DNA of 64,000 nt from JAGOUB01 sp964648045 (GTDB lineage: Bacteria; Patescibacteriota; Gracilibacteria; Peribacterales; Peribacteraceae), in the NCBI GenBank assembly GCA_964648045.1, contig CAZYNU010000002.1, forward strand, positions 1 to 64,000, given 5' to 3'. Below are positions 9,211-17,117 of this stretch, in pieces. A program made the translations under genes and the position numbers. Position 1 is the stretch's first letter. Every line of letters begins with the position of its first letter. Under the pieces are notes generated by a model, which did no database searches, had not been told where the DNA came from, and worked only from the letters and a program-made list of their open reading frames with translations.

Positions 9211-9420
9211 TTTCCACTTTCTTTGACGCAAAGAAAGTGGAGAAAGAAACAGCCGCTGGCGTGGCGTTGCCTACGCGGAATGGCTCGCAAAGCGGGCGGC
9301 GCGAGCTCGGCCCGAGCCCTTCCTTCAGAAGCGCGGGCCTCAAACAGGCGCGCCGCCATGATTCGCTTTGCTTCACCAACCGCGTGACGGCACCGCCACG
9401 AGGCGGCAACCCTGCGTAGG
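9211..9420. repeat. Structured intergenic element, possible non-coding repeat
   Basis: This gene-free stretch opens with a perfect 11-bp hairpin (CCACTTTCTTT at 9214-9224, AAAGAAAGTGG at 9230-9240). A long-range imperfect inverted repeat follows: GCAAAGCG plus GGCGGCGCG (9287-9303) against CGCGCCGCC (9349-9357) and CGCTTTGC (9364-9371). CCTACGC near 9270 and GCGTAGG near 9415 also pair. The base composition differs from neighbouring intergenic DNA. It looks like a REP/MITE-type element, but I see only one copy here. Confidence 0.45.
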
Positions 9421-9473
9421 ATTGAGCCGACCGTGCGCCGGGGTCGAGTATTCAGAACATGCTAGGATAGGCC

Positions 9474-9758
9474 ATGCGCCTCCTCTCGCTTCTCACTGTT
9501 CTCGTTATCCTCAGCCCGTCGACCGCGCTCGCAGCCAAGAGCAGCTCGTCCGCCAAGTCGTCGTCCTCCAGTAGCAAGAGCTGCCTGATCAAGGGCAACA
9601 TCTCCACCGACAAGAAGAAAGAGAAGATCTACCACGTCGAAGGCTGCGCGTCATACAAGGCCACGATCATCGATGCGGCCAAGGGCGAGCGCTGGTTCTG
9701 CACTGAGAAGGAGGCGAAGGACGCGGGCTGGCGCAAGGCGCTGAACTGCCCGAAGTGA
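9474..9758 (+). CDS. Secreted sunset-domain protein
   Basis: A Sec signal peptide (residues 1-20) and a short Lys/Ser linker lead into a small domain beginning CLIKGNIS. It contains KIYHVEGC, a Tyr, GERWFCTEKEA and GWRKA, the pattern of the sunset domain found at the C-terminus of secreted thermonuclease-like proteins. Here the domain stands alone (94 aa). Its role is unknown. A TAGGAT hexamer 5 nt before the ATG suggests a leaderless mRNA. The stop codon abuts that of the convergent amidase gene. Confidence 0.8.
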   Translation: MRLLSLLTVLVILSPSTALAAKSSSSAKSSSSSSKSCLIKGNISTDKKKEKIYHVEGCASYKATIIDAAKGERWFCTEKEAKDAGWRKALNCPK

Positions 9759-12320
9759 TCACTTCGCAACGCTGATCAATGTTCCCGGGTAGTAGTAGCC
9801 CAGGATCTGCTCGGCGGTCTTGCCCTCGTTGGCCTGGCCCTCGGCGCCGCAGCCGCTCATGCCCACGCCGTGGCCGCGGAGCGTCATACCGGCGCACCAG
9901 GGATCGTCTTTGGACGAGAACACTTCGGCGTGCGGAAAATTTGACCAACCAACCTCAGCGGGAGCGCGCGTGCGACCGTCGTTACTGGAGAAGTACGGCG
10001 CCTTAATGATGGACCCGTCGACCGTGAGTACTTCGTTCGCCGTGGAATTCACGGCTTTGACCCAGCGCGGGTGGTTTTCCTCGAATGTGACGCCAGCATA
10101 GGCCTGGAATTCGGCCGGGCTGTCGCTGCCGTCGTAGGGCATGCCGGGGAACTTCCGATTGTCGGGACTGAGGTAGAAAGCGGCGTAGGTGCGGGCGGCA
10201 ATGGCAAAGGCACGCTGTTTCTCATACGGCTCAGTATCGGGCTGTTCGCTGACGCCGCGCATATAGTCTTCAAACGGCAACTCATTGATGACGACCAACG
10301 TATTATCGACGACACGGCATTCGATCACGCCGCGGTACTTGCGGTTGCCAATATCGGTTGTCTTCCCCGTGCCTGGCGCCAAACGCACCACAGCCGCCGA
10401 CGCGACCGTCTGCTGCCCCTGCATGACGGTGCAGGCGCCGTTATCGCGCGCGAGCAGCAGCGAGGCCGTGGACGATACCGAGGACGAGCCGACTGTCGTG
10501 CCCGAGGGCACGGTAACGGCCGCAGTATCGCCACCACTCACGCCCGTCAGTCGAACGCGAATGGACGCGCTCGGCAGCGTGACGTTCGATGATGTTGCAG
10601 AAGACGAAGCACGCGATGACGCACTGCGCGAAGAGGAGGAACGTGATGAACTGACGCTGGATGACGAGCGCGGGCGAGACGAAGAAGAGGACGTTCGAAT
10701 AGACGAGGATGATGAACGGCTGCGAACAGACGATGATGATGCCGGCACGCGGCCGGGTGGCAGCGGCATGCGGCGACCTTCAGTGAGAAGCGTGAGCGTG
10801 AGGTCGCCGATCGTCAGTCGCGTCGTACCGGTTTCGGCCGGGAACTGAATCTCGAATGTGACGGGAATACTCTGGCCCGCCAAGACGCGCTCGGGCAGAA
10901 GGGCTTTGCGGCTTAGTCGCTGGCGGTCGTCGCCCTTGGCCAACCATAAGCCAATGCCGTTGTCGGTACGCGACACATCACCGACCGAAGTGCCGGCCTG
11001 GAGCGTTTTTTCGGCGCCATAGGTGAGCGTCACGAGCGCGCGCATACCCGGGCGACCCGTCAGCGTCGTAGACGCATACGTGTAAAATCCAGTCTTGGCA
11101 CGACTGGCAGACGACGCCGAAGCAGAGGACGTCTCAGCCGGCAGGCCTCGATTGCGCAGACGCTCCTGACGGCGCTGTTCCGCCTGGTCGACATGCGGCT
11201 TGTTCGACACATCCGGCCAAGCCGGGAACGTGACAGCCTTGTCGGTCTGCCCACTCTTCACATTCGCGCGCACTTGATCGAGCACGCCGTACATGGAGAA
11301 GCCAGGGCAATCCGTCGCGAGCAAATCACGATGGCCAACCACCGTCGGCATGCTCTCGCCGTGGTACGTCACCGATTCGGACAGATCGACGTCGTAGGTA
11401 TCGGCCAGTAAGACCAACAGCTTTTGCAATGCCTTCACCTGGGCCTGCGTGGGACGCTCCTCATCGAAGTTTCCCATGAGCGAAATGCCGACAGTGCCCA
11501 CGTTGTGGCAATAGACGTGGCCGCCCACCACCAATTTGCCTCCAGCCCTCCCCTCGTACACCTGGCCCGTCTCGTCGACGATGTAGTGGTAGCCAACGTC
11601 GCCCCAGCCTCGATTGACGGCGTGGAACTGATACAAGGCGCGCATGCGTTCGATACCGGTGCGACCGTCGCCGCTTACGAGACCGGCTGTGTGATGCACC
11701 ACGAAGAGTTTGACCTTCGGCGAATACTGCCACGGCCAACGCAGCGTGTCGCCATCGGCATTCGTACGGGTAGTGGAGGAGATCTTAAACTCGTTAGGGT
11801 AATTGGTCTGGTCGGCCAAACAATCTTTCTCACGCTGCGAGCCGCCGCCGTTATCGCCCACGTCCGACACGGAATCGGCGGCGGGAGCCGTGCTTGGACG
11901 AGCCGCGGTGGTAGCCAGCGATTCGTCTGCCGCCCATTGGGCACGGGTCAGGATGAACGGTGACGAGACGTTATTGAGGGCAGCCAATCGAATGGTCGGC
12001 GGCGCGGAGGAGAGAACGATGGGATGCACGACCGGCGCCGCTCCCGCAATACGCCACTCCACGCGCGTCACTCCGCGTGGGAACATGACCAAATTACTCT
12101 CCACCAGAGTTGGATCTTGCTCGTTCTCGATCGCCAAGTCGCTCCAGATACCCCGAGAGCCATCGGGCAGCACAGGACGAACGGCAACGGCGCGAGTATC
12201 CGGTTGAAAAGCGACGGACACAGCGTCGATACCGGCCGGGAAATCTTGGACGGTTTGATGGGGGATGGCGGCGGAGAGAAGCGCGACCGCGGCGCAGGTG
12301 AGGCACGTCAGCATGGGCAA
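9759..12320 (-). CDS. N-acetylmuramoyl-L-alanine amidase (PGRP) fused to a SpoIID/LytB domain
   Basis: 853 residues with a signal peptide (1-22), a beta-rich region, and a peptidoglycan-recognition/amidase_2 domain at about 205-345. Zinc ligands are visible at His209/210 (FVVHHTAG), His330 (VVGHRD) and Cys338 (TDCPG). A Ser/Arg-rich linker (about 530-600) precedes a C-terminal SpoIID/LytB domain (about 650-853; ELPFEDYMRGV, RTYAAFYL, GHGVGMSGCGAEG). The amidase cuts the stem peptide from MurNAc; SpoIID enzymes act on denuded glycan strands, so the fusion could perform two sequential wall-remodelling steps. A TAGACT hexamer lies 6 nt before a TTG (12320) or 12 nt before an ATG (12314); either may be the start. 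Confidence 0.92.
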   Translation of the reverse strand: MPMLTCLTCAAVALLSAAIPHQTVQDFPAGIDAVSVAFQPDTRAVAVRPVLPDGSRGIWSDLAIENEQDPTLVESNLVMFPRGVTRVEWRIAGAAPVVHPIVLSSAPPTIRLAALNNVSSPFILTRAQWAADESLATTAARPSTAPAADSVSDVGDNGGGSQREKDCLADQTNYPNEFKISSTTRTNADGDTLRWPWQYSPKVKLFVVHHTAGLVSGDGRTGIERMRALYQFHAVNRGWGDVGYHYIVDETGQVYEGRAGGKLVVGGHVYCHNVGTVGISLMGNFDEERPTQAQVKALQKLLVLLADTYDVDLSESVTYHGESMPTVVGHRDLLATDCPGFSMYGVLDQVRANVKSGQTDKAVTFPAWPDVSNKPHVDQAEQRRQERLRNRGLPAETSSASASSASRAKTGFYTYASTTLTGRPGMRALVTLTYGAEKTLQAGTSVGDVSRTDNGIGLWLAKGDDRQRLSRKALLPERVLAGQSIPVTFEIQFPAETGTTRLTIGDLTLTLLTEGRRMPLPPGRVPASSSSVRSRSSSSSIRTSSSSSRPRSSSSVSSSRSSSSRSASSRASSSATSSNVTLPSASIRVRLTGVSGGDTAAVTVPSGTTVGSSSVSSTASLLLARDNGACTVMQGQQTVASAAVVRLAPGTGKTTDIGNRKYRGVIECRVVDNTLVVINELPFEDYMRGVSEQPDTEPYEKQRAFAIAARTYAAFYLSPDNRKFPGMPYDGSDSPAEFQAYAGVTFEENHPRWVKAVNSTANEVLTVDGSIIKAPYFSSNDGRTRAPAEVGWSNFPHAEVFSSKDDPWCAGMTLRGHGVGMSGCGAEGQANEGKTAEQILGYYYPGTLISVAK

Positions 12321-12356
12321 GGTCGGAGTCTAGCAGCCGAAACCCCGAACCAAGAG

Positions 12357-12424
12357 AAAAAAACCCGGATCGTCGTATGGACCAGAACGCGGGTACCAAG
12401 CGCGTCAACAGGCTACGATCCGGG
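12357..12424 (-). ncRNA. Putative small hairpin RNA or leader with intrinsic terminator
   Basis: On the minus strand CCCGGATCGT (12424-12415) and ACGATCCGGG (12373-12364) form a perfect 10-bp stem that encloses an inner GACGCG / CGCGTT hairpin and is followed by seven T. A possible promoter (TTGCAA, 16 nt, TATCAC) lies just upstream at 12457-12430, giving a start near 12423. The amidase gene has its own -10 element downstream at 12332-12327, so this looks like a separate short transcript of about 70 nt. Confidence 0.5.
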
Positions 12425-12444
12425 CTTCGGTGATAATGTAATGC

Positions 12445-12479
12445 AAAATACTTGCAATTACAAAGTATTTTCATACTAT
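12445..12479 (+). promoter_or_regulatory. Promoter of the ParA-like gene overlapping an inverted repeat
   Basis: TTGCAA (12452-12457), a 16-nt spacer and TACTAT (12474-12479) place transcription at or next to the ATG at 12488. A perfect 9-bp inverted repeat, AAAATACTT (12445-12453) and AAGTATTTT (12463-12471), overlaps the -35 and spacer and also covers the divergent minus-strand promoter. It is a candidate operator. Confidence 0.6.
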
Positions 12480-12487
12480 ACGCGTCC

Positions 12488-13438
12488 ATGGTCATCGGAT
12501 TCCTCGGCAAAGGCGGCAGCGGCAAGAGCACCCTCGCGGCGCTCTGCGCGCTGCTATGGGCCGAAACCAATCGGCCAGCGCTGGTGATCGATGCCGACCT
12601 CAACCAGACCTTGGGCGATCTGCTGGCCCTGCCCAATACAGCGCCGACGCTCCATGAGCGGCTGCCGACGTTGAAGCAGCGCGTCCGGGGCACGAACGCC
12701 CGACTGGGAGGCGATACGCCCATCATCAAAACCACGCCGCCCGGATGCGGCTCCGGGTTGGTCGTCGGATTGGATGATCCGCTCTTCGCCGAAGCCGACC
12801 GACGGGAATCGCTCCGCCTGCTGCGAGCGGGTGCGGTGGACGAGGATGACGTGGGCGTGCGCTGCTACCACGGCAAGACCGGTTCGGTGGAACTCCTGCT
12901 CAATCACCTAGTGTTGCGTGGTGACGAGCGAGCGTTCGTCGATATGACCGCCGGCGCCGACATGTTGGCCTCGGGACTCTTCACGCGCTTCGACCTGACG
13001 GTGTTCGCTGTGGAGCCGACGCGCCAATCGTTGGCTGTCTGGCGGCAATATCGCGAACACGCCGACGCCTTCGGTCTGCCGCGCGTGGTCGTGGGCAACA
13101 AAGTGGAGACCGACGCCGACGCCGCCTTTTTGCGCCGCGAACTCGGCGAGCCGTTCATCGCTTTTCCCCATGTGCCGGCCCTGAAGGACAGCGAACGCGA
13201 CGGCGGCCTGAATGTGGCCGTGCTGCCCAGCGAAGCGCGCGGCGCAGTGGAGGCCATTCTGCGCCGGACGGTGCGTCGTGACGGTGCACGCTTCACGCGG
13301 CTGGCACACGAGTTCCACCGCCGAAACGCCCTCTCGTGGGCGAACGCCGCCCACGGGCATGACTTAGCGAATCAGATTGACCCCTCGTTCGACTGGGACG
13401 AGGCCGTTCTCAGCCTTGAGGAGACGACCGTCTCCTGA
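12488..13438 (+). CDS. CooC/ParA-like P-loop ATPase
   Basis: The deviant Walker A motif GKGGSGKST lies at residues 7-15, followed by VIDADLNQT (switch I/A'-type) and FVDMTAGAD near residue 155, which resembles the VDMEAG motif of CooC. CooC proteins load nickel into CO dehydrogenase, and related MinD/ParA enzymes position cell components; no CODH or ParB gene is visible, so the role is open. The protein has 316 residues and starts at ATG 12488, 8 nt after TACTAT with no SD, so the mRNA is probably leaderless. The next gene follows after 63 nt on the same strand. Confidence 0.85.
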   Translation: MVIGFLGKGGSGKSTLAALCALLWAETNRPALVIDADLNQTLGDLLALPNTAPTLHERLPTLKQRVRGTNARLGGDTPIIKTTPPGCGSGLVVGLDDPLFAEADRRESLRLLRAGAVDEDDVGVRCYHGKTGSVELLLNHLVLRGDERAFVDMTAGADMLASGLFTRFDLTVFAVEPTRQSLAVWRQYREHADAFGLPRVVVGNKVETDADAAFLRRELGEPFIAFPHVPALKDSERDGGLNVAVLPSEARGAVEAILRRTVRRDGARFTRLAHEFHRRNALSWANAAHGHDLANQIDPSFDWDEAVLSLEETTVS

Positions 13439-13501
13439 CGGCTGCGCATGGTGCGTGGCAATTGTCCGATGTTTCTCATCACCGACCGAAGGAGTTTTCC
13501 A

Positions 13502-14140
13502 ATGTCGATCCCGACCGTGGCGCAACGCGCCGTCGCCGTCTACCCCGACCTCGCGTCCGCAAACAACGACCAACTGCTGCCGTTCTTCGACCGTCAGGGC
13601 CCGCTCACGACCGATCTGCCGCTGGCAATCCAGTTCCTCGACCAGCTCGCCGCGGAGGCCGAGCGCTCGCCGTTCCAACTGAAGAAGTGCCTCCACGCCA
13701 AGCCCGAGGCGCTCGGGCAGGTCAGCCGCATCTTCACCGACGCCCTCTGGCTGGCCGTCGCCCCGCAGTACCCGACCGTGGAGATGGCGTTCCTGCACTG
13801 CGAGCACATCATCGCCGTGGCCCGTACGAGCGGCCCGCTGGTCATCCCCGCCGTCACGCTGGAGCAACTCGAGGCCGACCTGCCGCTCGGCATGGCCGCC
13901 CTCAAGCGCCAGCTCGAGCAGCAGCTGCCGGAACTGACTCTCCCGCCCCACAGCCCCGAAGGGAAGGAGTTCCGGCGCCTGTTCACCGCCGACGCCCGTC
14001 CCGTTCTGGAGGCGCACTTCGGCGCCGCCCTCACGTTCTACAACTGCTGCAAGGGGCAGGCCGACACCGGCACGCCGCCGATCAAGCGCGCGATCTCGCT
14101 GGCAGAGCAACTGCTGAGCCAGATCACGCCCGACTGCTGA
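13502..14140 (+). CDS. Orphan cytoplasmic protein (212 aa)
   Basis: I recognise no family. The protein looks all-helical, has no signal peptide, and includes an adjacent Cys pair (YNCCKG) near the C-terminus. The start at 13502 is fixed by AAGGAG 8 nt upstream, unlike its SD-less neighbours. Codons are almost all C- or G-ending, more so than in the flanking genes. A terminator follows directly. It could be co-transcribed with the upstream ATPase, but no functional link is shown. It resembles the other SD-led orphan genes in this window. Confidence 0.8.
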   Translation: MSIPTVAQRAVAVYPDLASANNDQLLPFFDRQGPLTTDLPLAIQFLDQLAAEAERSPFQLKKCLHAKPEALGQVSRIFTDALWLAVAPQYPTVEMAFLHCEHIIAVARTSGPLVIPAVTLEQLEADLPLGMAALKRQLEQQLPELTLPPHSPEGKEFRRLFTADARPVLEAHFGAALTFYNCCKGQADTGTPPIKRAISLAEQLLSQITPDC

Positions 14141-14171
14141 TCAACTTCTTCGCTCGCTGAAACATCTCTCC

Positions 14172-14203
14172 GACCCGTCACCATGTGTGGCGGGTCATTT
14201 TTT
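14172..14203 (+). terminator. Intrinsic terminator
   Basis: GACCCGTCAC / GTGGCGGGTC stem (one G-T pair) followed by ATTTTTT; it overlaps the last bases of the opposing glycosyltransferase gene. Confidence 0.88.
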
Positions 14204-15301
14204 GTGCGTGAGCAGCCGTTCGTAGGCCTCGACCATCGGTTGGAGTCCGAAGCGCGCCAGGGCTGTCTGACGGGCATTATCACAGAGGCGCAGGCGCAAC
14301 TCTTCGTCATCGCGCAGGCGGACGAGCGCGGCACGCAGGGCGGCCGCATTACCAGCCGGAACAATGAGCGCATCGAGACCGTCGCGCAGCTCGCCGGCGA
14401 TGCCGCAGGCGTCGGTCACGATCACCGCGCGACCGGCGGCCATCGCTTCGGCGGCCACCAAACCAAACGGATCGTGGTCGCGCGAGGGGAGCACGAGTAC
14501 GTCGCGCTCGCGCAGGAACTCGGCCGTGTCGAGCGGCGGCGTCAGTAGCGCCACGTCGGTGCCGCGAGCGCGGGCGGCAGCCATAACGGCACGCACCTCC
14601 GCCTCATCGCGACCCGTACCGACAATCGTCAGGAACATCTCCGTGAGACCGGCAACCGCTTCTACCAAGAGGTCCACACCCTTGTCGCGCGTCAGACGGG
14701 CAATGCAACCAACCTGCAGTGGACCCGTGCGGGCGGGGGGCAGCGGAATCACGGCGAAACGATCGATATCGATGCCATTGCCGATGGAGACGGTGTGGTC
14801 GGCGGGCCAGCCCATCTGCACGTACAGGCGACGACTCAGCTCGGAGACGGCGACGGTCGTGGCCAGCGGCGCCAGGCGACGCAAGCGCGGACGCCAAGGA
14901 TTCATCTTCAGCCAGCGCCCCAGGCGGTCGTGCTCGATCCACAACACACGGACGCCGCGGGCAGCGAGAGGTTTTGTGAGTAGTAACTTCTCACTCAGAC
15001 TGAGCATGCAGACGACATCGGGTTGAGGCAGATCGGCCAAAGCCTGTTCGAGCGCGGCCTGCATGCGTCGCTGCCGCCAACCGAAACTGGCGGCCAAGGT
15101 GGCGCTCACGGGCGGCGCACCGATAGTCAGTTCCAGCGCGGCAAAACCAGCCTCACGAACCAGATTGAGTAAAACCGGACAGCTGCCCAAGAAAAAAACG
15201 TCGTGACCGCGGGCACGGAGGCCTTCCATGAGCGCAAGCGTCTGGATCTCGGCGCCGCCGAGCGCGCTCTCGAGTGGGAAGCGGGTGAAGAGAATCCTCA
15301 T
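14195..15301 (-). CDS. Glycosyltransferase family 4 protein
   Basis: GT-B fold retaining glycosyltransferase (368 aa). The N-terminal half opens MRILFTRFPL with a GGAEIQ acceptor-side motif, and the C-terminal half carries the donor-binding E-x7-E region (DPFGLVAAEAMAAGRAVI). It probably transfers a sugar to a lipid-linked or surface glycan. The ATG at 15301 is chosen because it begins the conserved domain and has TACGCT 8 nt upstream; the longer frame would start at a GTG overlapping the previous stop region. It may also be read together with the response regulator upstream. Confidence 0.88.
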   Translation of the reverse strand: MRILFTRFPLESALGGAEIQTLALMEGLRARGHDVFFLGSCPVLLNLVREAGFAALELTIGAPPVSATLAASFGWRQRRMQAALEQALADLPQPDVVCMLSLSEKLLLTKPLAARGVRVLWIEHDRLGRWLKMNPWRPRLRRLAPLATTVAVSELSRRLYVQMGWPADHTVSIGNGIDIDRFAVIPLPPARTGPLQVGCIARLTRDKGVDLLVEAVAGLTEMFLTIVGTGRDEAEVRAVMAAARARGTDVALLTPPLDTAEFLRERDVLVLPSRDHDPFGLVAAEAMAAGRAVIVTDACGIAGELRDGLDALIVPAGNAAALRAALVRLRDDEELRLRLCDNARQTALARFGLQPMVEAYERLLTHKK

Positions 15302-15320
15302 CGAGGTTGAGCGTAGCACG

Positions 15321-15698
15321 TCAGGCACGCTCCGCCTGCCACTCTGTGAGTAGATCGGCCAAACGGGTCTCGGCGCCGGGCAGGCTGCTACACACTACCG
15401 CGTCGGCACCGGCAGACCGGGCTTCGTTGGCATTGGCGTGATTATCCGCTGAACTCACGAGCGCGATCTTCGCGTGTGGAAACGCGGTGCGCACCGCCCG
15501 AATCACAACGGGGCCGTTGAGCGCCGGAATGTAGTAGTCGACAAAAGCGGCGGCGAGGTCGGGCAGTTTAGGCAGTAATGCTATCGCCTCAGCAGTGGTC
15601 ACCGCCTCGTGCACCTCGCCCCTCCAAGATTCTGTCGCCACAGCACGAAGCATGGCGCGCTTCTCCGACGAGTCATCGACAATCAGAAGTGCCGGCAC
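15321..15698 (-). CDS. Stand-alone response-regulator receiver domain
   Basis: CheY-like single receiver domain (125 aa) with the acidic pair in LLIVDDSS, a phospho-acceptor Asp in AAFVDYYIP, and the Ser/Thr switch in IALVSSAD. The conserved Lys before the last helix appears to be replaced (VVCSSLPG). There is no output domain. The GTG start at 15698 is in frame with the domain start and has TACGAT 6 nt upstream. A partner histidine kinase is not in the window. Confidence 0.85.
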   Translation of the reverse strand: MPALLIVDDSSEKRAMLRAVATESWRGEVHEAVTTAEAIALLPKLPDLAAAFVDYYIPALNGPVVIRAVRTAFPHAKIALVSSADNHANANEARSAGADAVVCSSLPGAETRLADLLTEWQAERA

Positions 15699-15775
15699 GC
15701 GCCGATCGTACCAGAACAGAGAATGGCAGCGCGCGCGATTCCGACCAGCGACCAACCTGCTTACACTCAAACGGC

Positions 15776-17089
15776 GTGCCCTCCCTCGCACCCGCCCAAG
15801 ACCGCGATTCTGCCGCTGATCCACGCTGGTGGTCGGCGCGTTGGTTGATGGTCGCCGCAGTGATCGTGGGCGTACTTCTTCGCTTGGCCTACGTAGCGAC
15901 GACACCGTTCAACTTGCGCAATTACGACGTGGGCGGACACCTGCAGTATTTGAGCTACATGAGTACGGAGTGGCGTGTGCCCGAGGCGACGCTGGGCTGG
16001 GAAATGCACCAACCTCCGCTCTATTACGCCGCCGCTGCAGTTTGGACAATGCTGCAACCAGGCTCTGATTGGATGCGCGAATTGCAAGGATTGGCATTCA
16101 TTTGCTCGTTGGCCACCTTGCTCATCGGCGCTTGGATTGGCACGGAGCTCTTTCCGCGTCGGCACCAGGCCTGGCTGACCGGACTCTTCACGCTCGGTCT
16201 CGCCGTATTCCCCGGGCTTATCCTGCTGTCGTCGCGCGTGAATAACGACGTGCTCTACGCCCCACTGTGTTTCGCGGCCTTCGGCCTGTTGCTTTGGTGG
16301 TGGCGGGCGCCCAAGCGCCGCCGCTGGGTGGCCCTCTGCCTCGTTCTCACCGCCGCGCTGCTCACCAAATCGAACGGACTCCTACTCATTGGTGCGACTG
16401 CCCTCTGCCTGGTGGCGAATCGACGAGTGACGCTGCAGGAATGCCTGAAGCAACTGTTCGTAGGCATGGCCATCATCGGCATTGGCGCCGGCTGGTACCA
16501 CGCACTGCGGCATGAGCAGCGCTTTGGCGTACAGTTCTTTGTCGAGTCCAGTGCCAACACGTCTCCCCTCAGTCGCGGCCTGTTCGTGGGTAATCAACTG
16601 AGTGACTACGTCACCCTGCCTCTCGTTCAAACCATCGAACAGCCGTACGTCAGTCCATGGAAAGACACCACTTTCCGGCGAAACTTTTGGTCGTACGCCT
16701 ATCGCTCGGCCTACTTGGGCGAGTTTCACTTTGGCGATACGTTGCGAGGCCTCTCGCGGGGCATTCTTCTTTCTGGCTATGGAGTGATGGTGCTCTCGAC
16801 GGTGGGCCTGGCGTTCTTATTGCACAAGCGGGAGAGCGCGCTCTTTCCTTTGGCAGCCGTGCTGTGTCTGCAGTTTGCCGGTTTGATGGGCTATCGCCTG
16901 CTGAATCCCTTCGCTTGTAACCAGGATTTCCGCTTTATCGTGGTGGCAACTGCCCCGCTGCTCGGGCTGGCCATCGTTGGCCTGGAGCAGTTGCCGAGCA
17001 CGGCCCGCAAACCAGCGTTGGCCGTCTACTTGCTGCATGCGACCCTCTGCGCGGCACTCATTGCTGGCATCGTGGCGCTCGGCATCTAA
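15776..17089 (+). CDS. Multi-pass membrane glycosyltransferase (GT-C, ArnT/PMT-like)
   Basis: About ten hydrophobic segments and an N-terminal periplasmic loop motif (YDVGGHLQY) match polyprenol-phosphate-sugar-dependent GT-C enzymes (GT39/GT83-like), which glycosylate lipids or exported proteins. The GTG at 15776 gives 437 residues and has TACACT 8 nt upstream with no SD. The open frame before it encodes low-complexity sequence over the divergent response-regulator region. The substrate is unknown; the serine-rich exported proteins in this genome are plausible acceptors, which is speculation. Confidence 0.82.
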   Translation: MPSLAPAQDRDSAADPRWWSARWLMVAAVIVGVLLRLAYVATTPFNLRNYDVGGHLQYLSYMSTEWRVPEATLGWEMHQPPLYYAAAAVWTMLQPGSDWMRELQGLAFICSLATLLIGAWIGTELFPRRHQAWLTGLFTLGLAVFPGLILLSSRVNNDVLYAPLCFAAFGLLLWWWRAPKRRRWVALCLVLTAALLTKSNGLLLIGATALCLVANRRVTLQECLKQLFVGMAIIGIGAGWYHALRHEQRFGVQFFVESSANTSPLSRGLFVGNQLSDYVTLPLVQTIEQPYVSPWKDTTFRRNFWSYAYRSAYLGEFHFGDTLRGLSRGILLSGYGVMVLSTVGLAFLLHKRESALFPLAAVLCLQFAGLMGYRLLNPFACNQDFRFIVVATAPLLGLAIVGLEQLPSTARKPALAVYLLHATLCAALIAGIVALGI

Positions 17090-17117
17090 ACGCAACGGTG
17101 TGCTACCATGCCGCTCG

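Noticed and set aside
9237..9419. 60-codon frame in the zwf upstream region
   Set aside because: It lies wholly inside the palindromic element, has no start signal or protein-like pattern.
12488..14140. ParA-ParB partition pair
   Set aside because: The downstream protein has no ParB or CopG/RHH features, and the ATPase looks closer to CooC; no centromere-like repeat array is present.
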